Shown here: piece after piece, positions 46,340 to 57,651 of the stretch
Numbering within the stretch: position 1 is the stretch's first letter
Layout: each line of letters opens with the position of its first letter
Assembly (NCBI GenBank): GCA_037178975.1
Contig: JASJZH010000004.1
Location: 6,634,001-6,698,000, forward strand
Origin: Oscheius tipulae
Lineage: Eukaryota > Nematoda > Chromadorea > Rhabditida > Rhabditidae
Direction of reading: 5' to 3'
Length of the DNA: 64,000 nt
Position numbers and translations under genes: made by a program
The notes under the pieces: generated by a model
Database searches by the model: none
Told to the model about the DNA's origin: nothing
Seen by the model: only the letters and a program-made list of their open reading frames with translations

Positions 46340-46625
46340 ACAGCCCACCTGTTTTCTCAAAATAGTTCAGTGAAAGCGGCAAAACAAAACATTTTGAACA
46401 GCAACTTTCTTTACCAGCATAATTGAGATTGTTTCCTGGTTCATGGTACGTATTTTGACTACAAAGTGTCAATTGTAATCGGTGGTTCCCGCAGTCCGTT
46501 GTCCACAAGAAGTAGAGAATTTCAAACATCTGTTCGACGATAACTCCATCTCGATTCCATAGCTCGACGTAGCACATTCTCGGACAGCGTATGATAACCG
46601 TTGGAGTTATCGGAACACGTCATTT
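46340..46625 (-). CDS. Small candidate gene or exon between P450 and guanylate cyclase
   Basis: An open minus-strand frame reads VPITPTVIIRCPRMCYVELW, NRDGVIVEQMFEILYFLWTT and DCGNHRLQLTLCSQNTYHEP, then NLNYAG before a gtaaag donor. RCPRMCYVELWNRDG recalls the start of nematode transthyretin-like domains (C..GkP..nv.VELWd.D). No signal peptide is found and the next exon would stop quickly. Tentative. Confidence 0.3.
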
Positions 46626-46727
46626 TGCAGTCCCATCTATATTATGATTGGGAAAAGACCGAGCAGTGAGAATTGCCCCACGACTTTAGCAAAAAGTAAG
46701 AATATTATTTATTCCATTCGAATTCAC

Positions 46728-48626
46728 TTAGGTCCTCTTCGAAATATGAATTTTGTAGGGGAAAACTTTTCTTAAAACGCCAGTCTCTTGCATAGCCTCC
46801 ATTTTCGGCAGCTCATCTCCAGCTTCCACATTATAGTTCAGTGCCATGTTTCCAATAATCTGAACAACCTTTCATTCATAAATATGATCCAATCGCTACC
46901 AAATAGAGTTCTCCGCGAGCTAGCGACTCTCCTAGACAAGCTCGTTTTCCCAGTCCGAAAGGAACAACGTACTGGTCGCTTTCGCCGCTGAGGTAGCGAT
47001 CGGGATTGAACTGAAAATGATGCTTTTTTTTAAATAGATCGTGAGATACCTCAGAGGACTTGCTGTAATTCTTTTCATCACCCATTATCATGGAGATTTG
47101 AACTGTAGTCAAGGTTCCTTGTGGTATCCGATGTCCGCCGACTGTTGTGTCTTCGCCAGGGACTCTCCAAAGGTTCATTGGCACAATTGAAGACACGCGG
47201 AGGGTTTCCTAGGATAATATATTTTTGTGAACTAAAAGAATGCTTGGTACTTGAACAACAGCATTGAGGTAAGGTGTTTTGGTTCTGTCAGCCAGGCTTA
47301 GGTTTCTATTCCCACCAGTGATCTTGATCATCTCGTCTTGTAGCCTTTTCAATGTCTAGAGAAGAAAAAGAATTATAAGTAAGGTACTGATACCTCTGGA
47401 TATCGAACCAAATAGGCAAGAGCCCAATTGAGAGTAGTATTCGTCGTTTCCTGTCCAGCTACCCACAGATCGAGAAGGGAGTAAACAAGAGTGTTCTCAC
47501 TGAAAGTATTCTGTTCAGAGAATTTATTCAAAGAACCCACTCGAAACTTTCACCCGCTTCATCCTTCTTCATGTGATTCAGGTAAGCCTCTACGAAATCT
47601 TCTGAGGTGCCGTAGTCGTGTTCTTCCATCTGTTTCTTTCTAAACCAACATTTTTAAAGACAAAGCACGTACTTTTGTTCAATTTGTCCCCGAACAAAGT
47701 TAACAATTGGCGTTAGACAGTTGATCATTGCGTGGTAACGTGTTCTGAATATCGGAAGAGACTTATTCCAGTCGGCGACCAAAGCATCGGGAATGGAAAT
47801 TTCGTCCATCATACGATCCATCTCCTTCTTCAGGTTGAAGAATTCGACTTCTTTTTCCTAAACAACTATTTGGTCAAAGCGCGAATGCAATAACCTCGGT
47901 GAATCGTTCAGAAAACAGAATGCGGTTAATGATGTTTCCAACAGTGAGTTCTGTGAAGGTATGAGGATCCCAAAGCAGTTTTCCACCAGCCGACTCGATT
48001 TCTTTGTCAAGGGCAGATGTTCTGGTGTCATTGAATGTCTTTGAATAAAGAAAAATAACCTGTAACCTAATTCAAGCATGATTCTTTCCTCCATAATGTT
48101 CTTTCCCAGCCCGAAATCTCTCAATGTGTGTAGAGCAAATCGTCTCTGTTCTGTCCAATGTTGACCATTGGAGTTGATCAAGCCTCTTCCATCTGAAACT
48201 GCGTGAAAGATAGAAGGCTCAGGCTTACTCCTTAGTACATCGAAGAGGAAAAACATCTTTCTGTCCACAAACACCCCTCCTTTCTTCAGCATACTTTCCT
48301 GGGCCAGCTGATAGTCGCAGATAAAAACAGCTGGAATCGGACCGAGCCAGATGGTGTAAACTGGACCGTAGATCTGAGATCTTTCATATTTTCAAACTTC
48401 AAATACCTACTTCTTTCCACTGCTGCATCAAGGGTCGAATGCCTCCCTTCTTTGGAATTCCCAGAATGATGTTCAACATGTTCCCAAGCAGTGGCAAGGG
48501 CATTGGACCTATTTTTCTTTCGAAGTAGCTTCGAACCCGCTCACCTTTTGGATAAACCTTGACATTGAAAAAAAACTTCACAAGTAAATAAGCCACCAGA
48601 GCAGTTAGAAGAATAACAACGAGCAT
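46728..48626 (-). CDS. Cytochrome P450, CYP2-clan type
   Basis: An ER-membrane haem monooxygenase. ATG 48624-48626 opens the anchor MLVVILLTALVAYLLVKFFF, followed by the proline region KIGPMPLPLLGNMLNI. Next: GRGLINSNGQHWTEQRRFAL (helix C, WxxxRR), LLDLWVAGQETTNTTLNWAL (helix I, AGxET), the ETLR of the ExxR motif in VVQETLRVSSIVPMNLWR, FNPDRYL, and the haem-binding PFGLGKRACLGESLARGELY (FxxGxRxCxG with the Cys ligand). The C-terminus is VLRKVFPYKIHISKRT. All residues needed for haem binding are present. Nematode members of this clan handle xenobiotics or lipid signals; the substrate is not predictable. AATAAA follows within 25 nt of the stop. Confidence 0.93.
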
Positions 48627-49364
48627 TGTCAAAAAGCAGGTCAAGTCTGATGGTTGTGCAAATAGGCAGCGGACACTTTACACTGGGAGCAGAAATCACA
48701 ATTTGGGTGATCGGCAATGTTCGCTGATTGTGATTGGCATTCGGCTGAGTTGCGATAAATGAAGAAGATTGAAAGATGTTCGTTGTCCATTCTTAGTAGC
48801 CTTATAAACATTGCAAGTTTTGTAAACATTGGAAGAAGCAGGTCCTTGTCATACTCTCAGCAGATTCCTTGGTTACTGCTTTACATTCTCACTTTGCCAT
48901 TAAATGCTGGTCGTCCTTTAATTTTGTCCTTCATCATTTCTATGGGCGCCACGGAAGAATCGAAAACTGAAAGCTGTCGGTAAAAAGGGAATCGGCGTGG
49001 AAGTAAATAAGCAGCAATCAAAATTTCTGATTATCGAAGTATGAATCTATTACTTGGTACCAATCTTAGAGTTTCAGAAAAAGATGAAGAGAGCAGAAAA
49101 TCCAATCTTTGACCAGTCTTTTGTTATTGTTTCCTATCATAGTGTCCATCTCCGCCGTTTCCTCAGAAGAACCACGGCCCGTGTCACATTTTGTCTATGT
49201 GTTGTGCAACTGGCCTCCACTCCGAGACGCAACAGCCAACAGCGCTCACGGATCGAAAATAAAGTCGCCGTCGGGGGTGAAACGCGCACCTGAACTGGAC
49301 GTAGGGTTAGTGAAAAAGGGTCCCAAGCCTAAAAAGAGCATGCCGTCCACCGCCTCTATCCGAG
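48627..49364. other. Intergenic divergent promoter region
   Basis: Between the start of the P450 (minus) and the start of the collagen (plus). Short open frames only. Confidence 0.5.
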
Positions 49365-49370
49365 TATAAA
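49365..49370 (+). promoter_or_regulatory. TATA box of collagen gene
   Basis: TATAAA 58 bp before the ATG at 49428, so transcription would start near 49395. Confidence 0.6.
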
Positions 49371-49427
49371 AGAGACCAATGGCATTGGGGAAGACATCCA
49401 GCGCTTCAGCCGGCATCACAATCAGCA

Positions 49428-50632
49428 ATGAGCGACGAGAAACAGCTAGCCCAGGAGGCCGATTCGCTCAGGAAGCTTGCCTTCTCCGGCGTTGCCATCA
49501 GGTTTTCTCTATTCTTTTGACCTTTCTGAAGCAAATTTTTAGTACTGTTGCTGCACTCGCTTGTATCATTGTCATTCCCGGTCTTTACACCTATCTTCAG
49601 CACGTTCAGAGCTCTGTTCAAGTTGATGTAGAAACTCATTGTTCCTCTCTATGTCTCATTCTTCAGGCAAACTTCTGCAAACATCGTGCTGAGGGGCTTT
49701 ACACCCTATACTCCCAAGTTCAAACTTCTCGTGGAATGAAGGTCGTCGCTAAGCGTCAGGCGTACGATTCTCCTGCTCCCGGTTCGGTCTTTTTCATTCC
49801 CAAAACAATACACTTTAGCCCACTCTGGTGCTCCTGCTGCCTCTGGTTATGATGCTCCTGCTGGCAATGCCGGTGCTGCTGCCTCTGGTTCATCCGATGG
49901 ACAGTGCTGCAGTTGCGGCGTTGGATTGACTGGACCACCTGGAACTCCTGGACCTGCTGGACCTGACGGAAAGGATGGAGCTGCTGGTGCGCCTGGAAAA
50001 GACGCTCCCGCTGGATCTACCGGACCTCAATCTGGACCCAGCTTCTGCTTCGAATGTGCTGAAGCTCGCCCTGGAGCTCCTGGACCTCGTGGACCTAAGG
50101 GACCCAGAGGTAAAGAATAAACAAAGATCAAAACCAAAGAACGTTTCTAGGACCCAACGGAGAGAATGGTGCTCCTGGAAACGATGGAAAGCCCGGAAAC
50201 GACGGGAAGCAAGGTCCTCCTGGACCACCTGGAGCCGATGGAGGTAAGATTCTATCCAGATAACCCTATGAACAGTTTTATTTATAAAATTTATATATTT
50301 TTAGAAGATGGACGTCCTGGGGAGCCTGGACAGCCCGGTATTGTCGAGGAGATCCCCGCTCCTCAAGGACCTCCCGGACCTCCCGGAGATGATGGAGCTC
50401 CTGGCCCCGACGGTCCCCCTGGCAAACCCGGAAATCCCGGTATGCACTATTATTTGGTCCCTGAAATGGTTTTATAGGAGAGAAAGGACAACCCGGAGAG
50501 CCTGGAGACGCAGGAAATGATGGACAGCCTGGAGCTCGTGGAACCGATGGCGCCCCAGGTCCTGTTGGACCCGTCGGAGAGAAGGGTGGCTGTGACCACT
50601 GTCCTCCTCCCCGTACTGCTCCCGGATACTAA
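49428..50632 (+). CDS. Cuticle collagen
   Basis: Nematode cuticle collagens are secreted trimers of the exoskeleton. The N-terminus is [20 protein letters not shown] followed by the Col_cuticle_N membrane segment ([19 protein letters not shown]). The best splice after QSSVQVD joins to [25 protein letters not shown] is a furin/BLI-4-type cleavage site. Non-collagenous Cys pairs are CCSCG and CFEC, and the C-terminus is [13 protein letters not shown]. Between them are three Gly-X-Y blocks, for example [19 protein letters not shown] and [19 protein letters not shown]. Introns are short and GT-AG; one is inside the triple-helix part at a Gly boundary. A TATA box lies upstream. The 3' end faces the FABP gene, sharing its poly(A) signal region. 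Confidence 0.95.
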
Positions 50633-50689
50633 ATCTTGGCGGCAATTTCAACAAGAGCCAAAGATGTATTGTATGTGCATATTAGTGAC

Positions 50690-50702
50690 AATAAAGTTTA
50701 TT
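50690..50702. terminator. Palindromic two-way poly(A) signal AATAAAGTTTATT
   Basis: AATAAA on the plus strand serves the collagen (stop 50632), and the inverted TTTATT gives AATAAA on the minus strand for the FABP (stop 50713). The two 6-mers are one base apart and the whole site is nearly a perfect palindrome. Confidence 0.75.
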
Positions 50703-50712
50703 ACACACTTCT

Positions 50713-51363
50713 CTAATCCTTGGGAAGAGGGACGGACTTGAACCAGCGGCGAGCAACAATGTTGCCAGCTGTGAGCTTCTAAAGGTTTTTTTTTAAATGG
50801 TAGGCACTGGCTGACCATGACAAGTTTTCCATCCTCAATGCTGTAGCGATAAGTCTCATCGATTTCTTTGCCTTCGTAGGTTCTGATATGGCGTTCGGTC
50901 AGAATGTCATTGGCAAAGCTGAAGGTGATCTGAAGGAGCTCCATAAAACAACACAGAAGAAAGAAAACCTTGTGCACAGTTCCGTCCATTCCCTTTCCTT
51001 CAAACTGCTGTTCCAGACGAATTCCTTCCCATTTAGTGGTCCCCTTGGAAGAACGGTTCTCAACAGCGTACCTGAATGAAGCACTCACTCTGTGTCATAT
51101 AAAAGTCTCACGATCCATCGGACTTCTTGTCAAAGATTTTGGTCAGGCTGGCCATCTTAATCATTTGGCGAACGAACCATCCGACACCCTTGGCAGAGAG
51201 ATACTCGTCAAAGTTCTCACTCTTTTCCACGGTCCATGCTCCGAAAAACTTATCGGGAATGGCAGCTGAGCTGGCCAACTAGAAGAAGGATGTGATTCGA
51301 AAAGTATATCAAAACCTGAGTAGAAACAAGGCACAAAAGAGCGAATATAGCTGTTCGAGACAT
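50713..51363 (-). CDS. Secreted fatty-acid-binding protein (LBP type)
   Basis: Ten-strand beta-barrel carrier of fatty acids or retinoids. ATG 51361-51363 opens a signal peptide, MSRTAIFALLCLVSTQ, joined across a 37-nt intron to LASSAAIPDKFFGAWTVEKS (the FABP start F.G.W.v..SENF). Then GVGWFVRQMIKMASLTKIFD, RYAVENRSSKGTTKWEGIRL, LEQQFEGKGMDGT, TFSFANDILTERHIRTYEGK and the end KLTAGNIVARRWFKSVPLP. Length, about 160 aa with the leader, fits the nematode secreted LBP group rather than the cytosolic FABPs. Such proteins work in body cavity, eggs or cuticle. Complete, no damage. Confidence 0.88.
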
Positions 51364-51519
51364 CCTTGGCGGCCGTCTGCAAAGATTTGGTCGAGCGCCA
51401 CGGGACAGCTGTTCAGCCGTGTGGTCATCAATTTTGGCCTCAAAGTACGGGAGCATTGTTGCTCTTAGAATAAAAAAAGTTAAAACGTTGTTGTCAACTG
51501 TAATTTGCTTTTGACTCCT

Positions 51520-52367
51520 ACTTGTCGAAAATTGTCAGAAAGTCAGAGACAATTCAAGGTTACTTGCCCGCTTGTCCTCTGCCTGTGCTGCTGCTGCTCC
51601 TGCAAAAGCCCTCTCCCCATCGCCTTCTACTTTTCTACTCTTTTACATTGTCAGGTCAGGTGCTGCTACTTTCTCCTCAAAACTTTTGCAATTCTTTCGC
51701 ATCAACTCTCAGTTACCTTTCTCTATCCGCCAAAACTAGGATTCGGGGTAGCCTCGAGTAACCCAGATCCGAGAACTTCATGCCAGTTTCAACTTGATCC
51801 AATAGCTGAGAAAATGACTTGGGAAAACGTCCATTTTGAAGTGCAGCCCCTTCAGGATACTTTTGACAATGTTCTCTTCCAGTTTTCTGTTGGTTTTACA
51901 GATTCTCTAGGCATGGACCCATTCGATGTTCCGACTCTTCCAGTAGCATCCACCTGAAAACTGGCGAAAAGAAAGGAAACTGCGAAGTTTGCTTCTTTGT
52001 TTTGTGTACATTTTAGAAAAACTCCCAGTCACCCATTTCTACCCACCTCGACACCACTCCAGTCTCGATATCTGATTTGATCATTCCGAAGTGCGCTACC
52101 GCAACCCGATGCGGCCCTCAGACTAAAGACTGAAGTTCTCGGTTCTGGGTCACTCGGGGCTACCCCGGATCCTAGTTTTGGCGGATAGAGAAAGGTAACT
52201 GAGAGTTGATGCGAAAGAATTACAAAAGTTTTTGAGGAGATAGTAGTAAACATCTGACCTGACAATATAGAAGAGTAGAAAGGTAGAAGGCGATGGGGGA
52301 GAGGGCATTTGCAGAAGCAGCGGCAGCACAGACAAACGAGCAAATTTCTGACAAGTTTCGACAAGTA
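51520..52367. mobile_element. Fold-back repeat element, copy 2 (about 0.85 kb)
   Basis: The ends are inverted copies: TACTTGTCGAAAATTGTCAG at the left and, inverted, TACTTGTCGAAACTTGTCAG at the right, with TA at both outer edges. The arms share long stretches with the element at 22109-23515 (for example TTTGCAATTCTTTCGCATCA and GGTAGAAATGGGTGACTG). The outermost 20-30 bases differ between the two copies beyond CTTG. It has no coding capacity of its own. Confidence 0.85.
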
Positions 52368-52492
52368 AGAATTAAAAGCGAGCTACCATTAGTTAATACA
52401 AATTCTTTTCTCAAAGTTATCAGGCTTTCGAGGTCGTAGACAATTCTCAATGCAATTTATTAATACAGATCTACAATTACTTTCTTGATGAC

Positions 52493-55052
52493 TTAGTTCG
52501 GTTTGGTGCAGTAGCCACATGTCTTGGCACAATAGTACTCGGCAACCATCGGGTCCATAGTCTCACATGCTCCAGCAATCTTGAGTTGGGCACAGTTAGT
52601 ATTCACGTCATCGGCACATGTAGGCGAAGCTTTTCCGCACAGACCACACTCGACGGCACAGTTGTATTTGACAATATCGTATGTGTACGTTGGGTTGGGG
52701 ATTTTACAGAAACCGATAGATTTGTACGACTCGCAGTCTGATCTGAACAATTGGTTCCGTTAAAGTGTGTTCTTTACTTACTTGGACAGAGCACTTTTGC
52801 AGTTTCTGTTAGGTGCAATGGCTGTAGTAGTAGTGGGAACGGCGATGTAATCCAGGGTGTAGTCACTGATGTAGTATCTGTTGTAGGCAATGACAGGAGT
52901 CGGATTGAGGACGCTGGTCACATTCTGATTACGGAATTCGGTACAACAGAAGCGGGGATTCGTCATCTTCTGGTCCACTTCCCCCTTCATCTCGATACCG
53001 CTGAACGGACATCCGTACTGACAGAAAGAGTTTTGCATTGAGGTGATGCGTGTCACGATCCTGTATCCAGTAGGAGCTTGAACCCAGTAGTGACAGTAGG
53101 TGAAATCATCTCTGGTTCCCTCCAGGTTGGAGATATTTCCGACCTTGATGACTTGGCTTTTCCAGGATGTAGTCGCTGTCAAGGTCGATCCACATCCACT
53201 TGGCTGAAAGCTTTTTCTCTAAATGCTAAATGAAACTCTTACCCTTTCTTCACAAGTAGCCCCGGCATATCCTTGAGGACAGACACAGACTTTGCAGTCA
53301 TTCGGGTTCGGAATTCCTCCGTTCTTGCAGATCTGAGAGTTGACTGGATTGCATTTGGCTGAAGGCACTATTAAAAGTCTCTTTTTGACTCTTACTATTG
53401 CAGCCGTAGTGATTGTTGATCATGACAATGTCATAGAAGCTGATCTGGTCATTTCCCATGGTGTACGTGAAGCGGGTATCCTTCGGAATCATCGCAATCT
53501 TGTTGTTTTGAGACGCGAATGCGTTGGCCACGTACTGCATACTACTGCCGTACTCGTATGGAGTCTAAAAACAACTAAAGAAAATAAATAATTTTTGTAT
53601 ACCGTCAACGTGTTTTCGCTAGGCTTGAGCTTATTAAAGTTGTACGCCATATCGGGGCGGACAGCTGACAAATCGACCGAGATATATTCATCACGATCCG
53701 ATCGCATCTGCATGTGCCAGAAGCCGAGGGCGTGGGTGAACTCGTGAGCGGCAGTTCCGATCTGTTTCATGAATCGTGGTTGTTTTAGCATAAACTTACA
53801 ACTTCGCATCCATCACCAAGAGACAGAGTCTGTTCACCGCCTACCATTCCCACAGCAGAGTAGCAACCACCCCCGTTGATCACCTAGAGATGTGTGTTAG
53901 TTTTAAAGCGAGTGTTTCGCTATTGCGCCCAAGCGCCCAAAGTTAGTGCGCACAGTTCAAAAAATATGACAGGAACACCGAAAAAGTTGATAAACTCGAA
54001 ATTTTTACGTTTTACTGTAGGTTTTCAGTTCTCGTATGCTACTTAACCAATAAGCGTGAGACGAAATTATAAAAGAGAAGGAAAATGACCAAAAATAGCT
54101 ATATTCTGTTGCTTTAGATTTTTACTCACATTTTTACAGCCCAATTTCATTTTATCCTCTTTTTTTCTGGTATGTAATTTGTCTACATAAGTATAGAGTA
54201 GTGTGTTAATACAATAAGAGCTGCAAACGTCGACAAAAATTGGCAGAAATCCATTTTTCTTGGATCTTTGGAATAAAAATGGTTTGAATTGCCCGCGAAA
54301 TACGGTAGGTCCGCGTCAAAGTGTTTCGTAGCGAGACACTCGCTTTAAAGAGTTGTACCTTGACACGGTTGGCAGCAGTAGATGTCTCAACAAATTTGAC
54401 ACAGGAACGGGATTGGATGAAGGCATGGGCGGCACGGACAGATTTTCTCTTTCTCTCGGCTAATTATTAGTTCTTCAGTACCACCTACGAAACTCACAAA
54501 CTCCGGCATCAAAGTAGAAGTTCAGCGTGGCGCCGGTCCACTTTCTAGCAGTAGAAGAAGCCGATCTCTTGACTCGTTTCTCGACTACCTCGTCTTCGAA
54601 ATGAGACAGCTGTTCACTAGAAATAAATTCTGTCAGAAAGAGTCATGAACGAACTCGGTCAAGTGCATGTCTGACTGGAACATGTAACTGTCGACTCCTT
54701 GCATGGCATTGACCTCGTATAGGTTGACGGGCTCATCTTCGTTAATTCTCTCCGTCTCAACTGGTTGAATCTTGGCGAGTCGCTCCTTCAGCTTGAGGTC
54801 AACTTTTTCACCAAGTGCCTTGGCTCTTTTTTGGAGTCGTTCCAGACGAACCTTTCTAGCCTCAGGATCGATTCCATCCATTCCTCTGGCCATCTTCTTC
54901 TTCGTCTGTTCTGTAGCATTGCCAATTCTGGTTTTCAGACGATCTTTGACAACTTGGAGTCTCTCCTTCAGAGCTGCTCGTCTCTCTTCGAACGAGAGCG
55001 CCTGAACTGCGATTAGGAAGAGCACTGGTAGAAATAAATGAACCAGTTGCAT
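52493..55052 (-). CDS. Astacin metalloprotease (NAS) with EGF-CUB-ShK tail
   Basis: Secreted zinc endopeptidase; nematode members work in moulting, hatching and matrix turnover. ATG 55050-55052 opens the signal peptide MQLVHLFLPVLFLIAVQALS. Then comes a long basic/acidic helical propeptide and a furin-type KRVKRSASS. The catalytic domain has SSTARKWTGATLNFYFDA, VINGGGCYSAVGMVGGEQTL, the zinc motif HEFTHALGFWHMQMRSDRD (HExxHxxGxxH) and the Met-turn region EYGSSMQYVANAF. An EGF-like exon follows (NGGIPNPNDCKVCVCPQGYA), then CUB (DDFTYCHYWVQAPTG) and two ShK/SXC repeats (CESYKSIGFC..., CAQLKIAGAC...CAKTCGYCTKPN). All three zinc His and the Glu are present. The intron at about 53884-54360 contains a MITE. 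Confidence 0.92.
53907..54344. mobile_element. piggyBac-like MITE (TTAA target) inside astacin intron
   Basis: The left end reads AGCGAGTGTTTCGCTA and the right end, inverted, AGCGAGTGTCTCGCTA. Both ends are flanked by TTAA (53903-53906 and 54345-54348), the target site of piggyBac transposases. The 438-bp body is AT-rich and non-coding. It makes up almost all of an intron that would otherwise be about 40 nt. Confidence 0.85.
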
Positions 55053-55394
55053 GGCAGAGTACCATAGTACTCCGGCTTTTATAAATCGCCAGAGCTGTTG
55101 AAACAGCCTGTCCCACGCAGGGAAAAAGCTCATTGGACTCTTCCCAAAAACGTTAACGGTCACGAGAATTACATTGTTTAACACGGCCCCCTCCATGACC
55201 TGAGCTAATAGTTCCGTATGAACAGAACTTACTACAGACGAATGTACGAACTTTTATTGCAAATGAGGTTTAGTCGATTTGAAACCGGTCATTCAGTAAA
55301 CAGTTCAATCTACTGATAAGTCCAATAAGCCAAGAGTCTTTACGATCGAGTCTGCTACTAGACTGATAGGCAATAAATTGTCATTTTACACCAA
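55053..55394. promoter_or_regulatory. Divergent promoter between astacin and SLC46-like genes
   Basis: 342 bp between two start codons. TTTTATAAAT at about 55077-55086 is a TATA-like box in either direction. No other motif is clear. Confidence 0.35.
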
Positions 55395-57628
55395 ATGAAG
55401 TCCGCTATTCGGTTTTGGAACTCTCTTAAAATAACGGTAGAGCCATTGATGTTCGTCCTCGCAGCAGCCAGCACAATAACGTGGGTGTGTTTCTTTTAGA
55501 AAACCAATAGACGTTCAGAGGAGTGCTAACGCCGCATTTGGACAAGGCAAAAATGGAAAGAGTCTATGAAGCACCTCTGAATTTGACTCATAAAGAACAA
55601 GACAAGTTTTACAGCAAGAAGATGGTCGAGTGGGACAACAACTATGACTATGTCAATCTGCCAATCAGCTGTTTTGCTGGCATCATCTATGGTTAATTGC
55701 AGAAAGAGAAGGGAGCTGATATCCGTTTTCAGATTTTAGGCGGCTTCAGTGACTACTACGGGAGGAAAATACCCTTCGTAATCGGGATCTTTAGCATGAT
55801 CGTGGAGACAGCTAGTTTACTTTTTTTTTCATACCGGTTTACCTAAAACATTTAGTGAGGATGCTCATCTGGTCACCCACTACTGACCTTCCACTCTTCT
55901 GGCTCTACCCGACGGCTGTTTGTTCAGGTGCCGTTCCTTATTTTTCTTTTTCTAAAATCAAAGTTTTAGGACTTCTCGGCGACTTCTTGTTCACTCAAAG
56001 CTGCATAAACGCTTATGTGACGGACGAGTTTGACGACAAGAAAGTCTTGTCTATTCGACTTATTGTCGTTCAAATTATGTACAGTTTGGGCTCTTTCGCG
56101 GCAGCTCAGCTGACAAAGACTGCAGAAAAGCACATTTCCAGTTTTGTGATTCTCGGGTTCGTGGAAGGTATGAACAAAGTTTGTTTCAAACTAATAGTCT
56201 CCAGGCTTGTATCTTTTGTGCGCCTTGGTCGGTCTTTTGGCCATTACAAACATCAAGCCGAAGAAGACAATTATCAAGAAGAAGGCGGAGGAAGACACCA
56301 CTTCCGATTTGGGATCTAACGATGAGAAAGAGGAGAAAAGAAGGTAGTATTCCTGAATCATTGGAGTTTTCTCAGTTTTCTACAGGTGATCGGCCTCACT
56401 TTCTTGTTTCTCTACGAGGCCGGCAAGATTTTCGTCGTTGAAAGAGTAGGACATAGACGACTCCTTCTAGCCTTGTGCTTCTTTTCAAACTTCCTCAATC
56501 AATTCATCTTTGGAGAAGACAAAGGTTCAGCTTACTCTTTGAGTTAAACCCTCTTTAGGTCTTATCGGAACCTACACTCTGCTCTATCCATTCGAATGGA
56601 TCCCCAGCACGTACGCAAACTACAAGTCTATTCGTCCCATTGTTAGTAGGTTCATCTTTTCATCCATCTAAGACAATACTCAGATGTTCTTGGGATGATT
56701 CTCGGAATAGTCATCTTCAAAAAGATCTTCAGTCTCCGTGACACGACCATGATGTGTTTAGGTATCTTTAGCATGGGTATTTCCGTCTTGTTCATTGGAC
56801 TAGCCCAAGTTAGTAATGTATCCAGAGAGAGACATGAAACACCTTCAGAAATCATGGGAGATCTTTGCGAGTCTCGGTCCCGGTGGTTTTCATGGTCTCA
56901 TCAACCCAATGGCCTATTCCTTTATGGCCAGTCTGATTGACCCTCAAGAGGTCTGTCTTTATCTGAGCTCCTACCTGTGTACAGATTCTAAAATAAGAAG
57001 TAGGGGATGGAGGTCTCAGCTAATGGAGAGCTTGACCCTTTGTTTTGCTTCACTCACGCTTGAGCTAATTTTCAATCAGTAAATTGGTACGAGTGTAAGA
57101 GGAAGTGAACCTTGAAGGAAAACATGTCGCGAACGGGCCTTCTAACGATAGAAAATAGGAAATTTTGGGTACAGAGTATGAAGACTTATGTTCGTGCCTC
57201 TAACATTCGCATAAAACAAGCCTTTCCCACGTGACATACAAAATTCGAACTTTCTCGATGACTTCAGAATTGGTGGTTCACTCGAGCGGAACAATCCTTT
57301 TACGTAACAGACCGACATCATGGGAACTAATTACAGAATTAATTGCAGTAGTATCATTAAAACATCAAGGACCACGATTACAGATTGGGAAAGCCTATGC
57401 TCTGAATGCGATAGCACAGAAACTGTCAAGTTTGGCGGATTCCCTCACCCTCCAGAACATTTACATCGTGACGGTGGATTGGTGTCAAGTTTGCTTGATC
57501 ATTTGATACTTCTCGAACAGAAATTGTAGGGATTCGTCTGGTACGTTATGACCCTACTCTCGCTGATCTCCTTCTTAACCTATCTCTTCGTTCATTTTGT
57601 GGCCAAGAGGGAAAAGATCGGAGTATGA
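55395..57628 (+). CDS. MFS transporter, SLC46/PCFT-like
   Basis: Multi-pass carrier. SLC46 members move folates, related heterocycles or muropeptides with protons. ATG 55395 opens MKSAIRFWNSLKITVEPLMF, the N-terminal part typical of the family, with a glycosylatable loop (NLTHKEQDKFY). TM2-loop2-3 is GIIYGILGGFSDYYGRKIPF (the MFS G-x3-D-x2-GRR/K signature). Later segments: CINAYVTDEFDDKKVLSIRL, a charged central loop (IIKKKAEEDTTSDLGSND), VIGLTFLFLYEAGKIFVVER, SLRDTTMMCLGIFSMGISVL, NPMAYSFMASLIDPQE and IGKAYALNAIAQKLSSLADS. The last TM is VMTLLSLISFLTYLFVHFVA, ending KREKIGV. A 430-nt intron separates DPQE from IGKAYAL; others are short. Substrate is unknown. Confidence 0.82.
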
Positions 57629-57634
57629 GACTAC

Positions 57635-57647
57635 AATAAAGTTTATT
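57635..57647. terminator. Second palindromic two-way poly(A) signal
   Basis: The same AATAAAGTTTATT as at 50690, now 7 nt after the transporter stop (57628) and 4 nt after the stop of the converging minus-strand gene (57652). Confidence 0.75.
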
Positions 57648-57651
57648 TTTA

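Noticed and set aside
46033-46341. Starting the guanylate cyclase at 46341
   Set aside because: The signal peptide starts at the ATG 46264-46266; the upstream part is charged and unlike a leader.
48520-48550. A GGGTTCGAAGCT stretch resembling a tRNA T-loop
   Set aside because: It lies in the coding sequence of the P450 (GERVRSYFERK) and no acceptor stem or anticodon arm can be paired around it.
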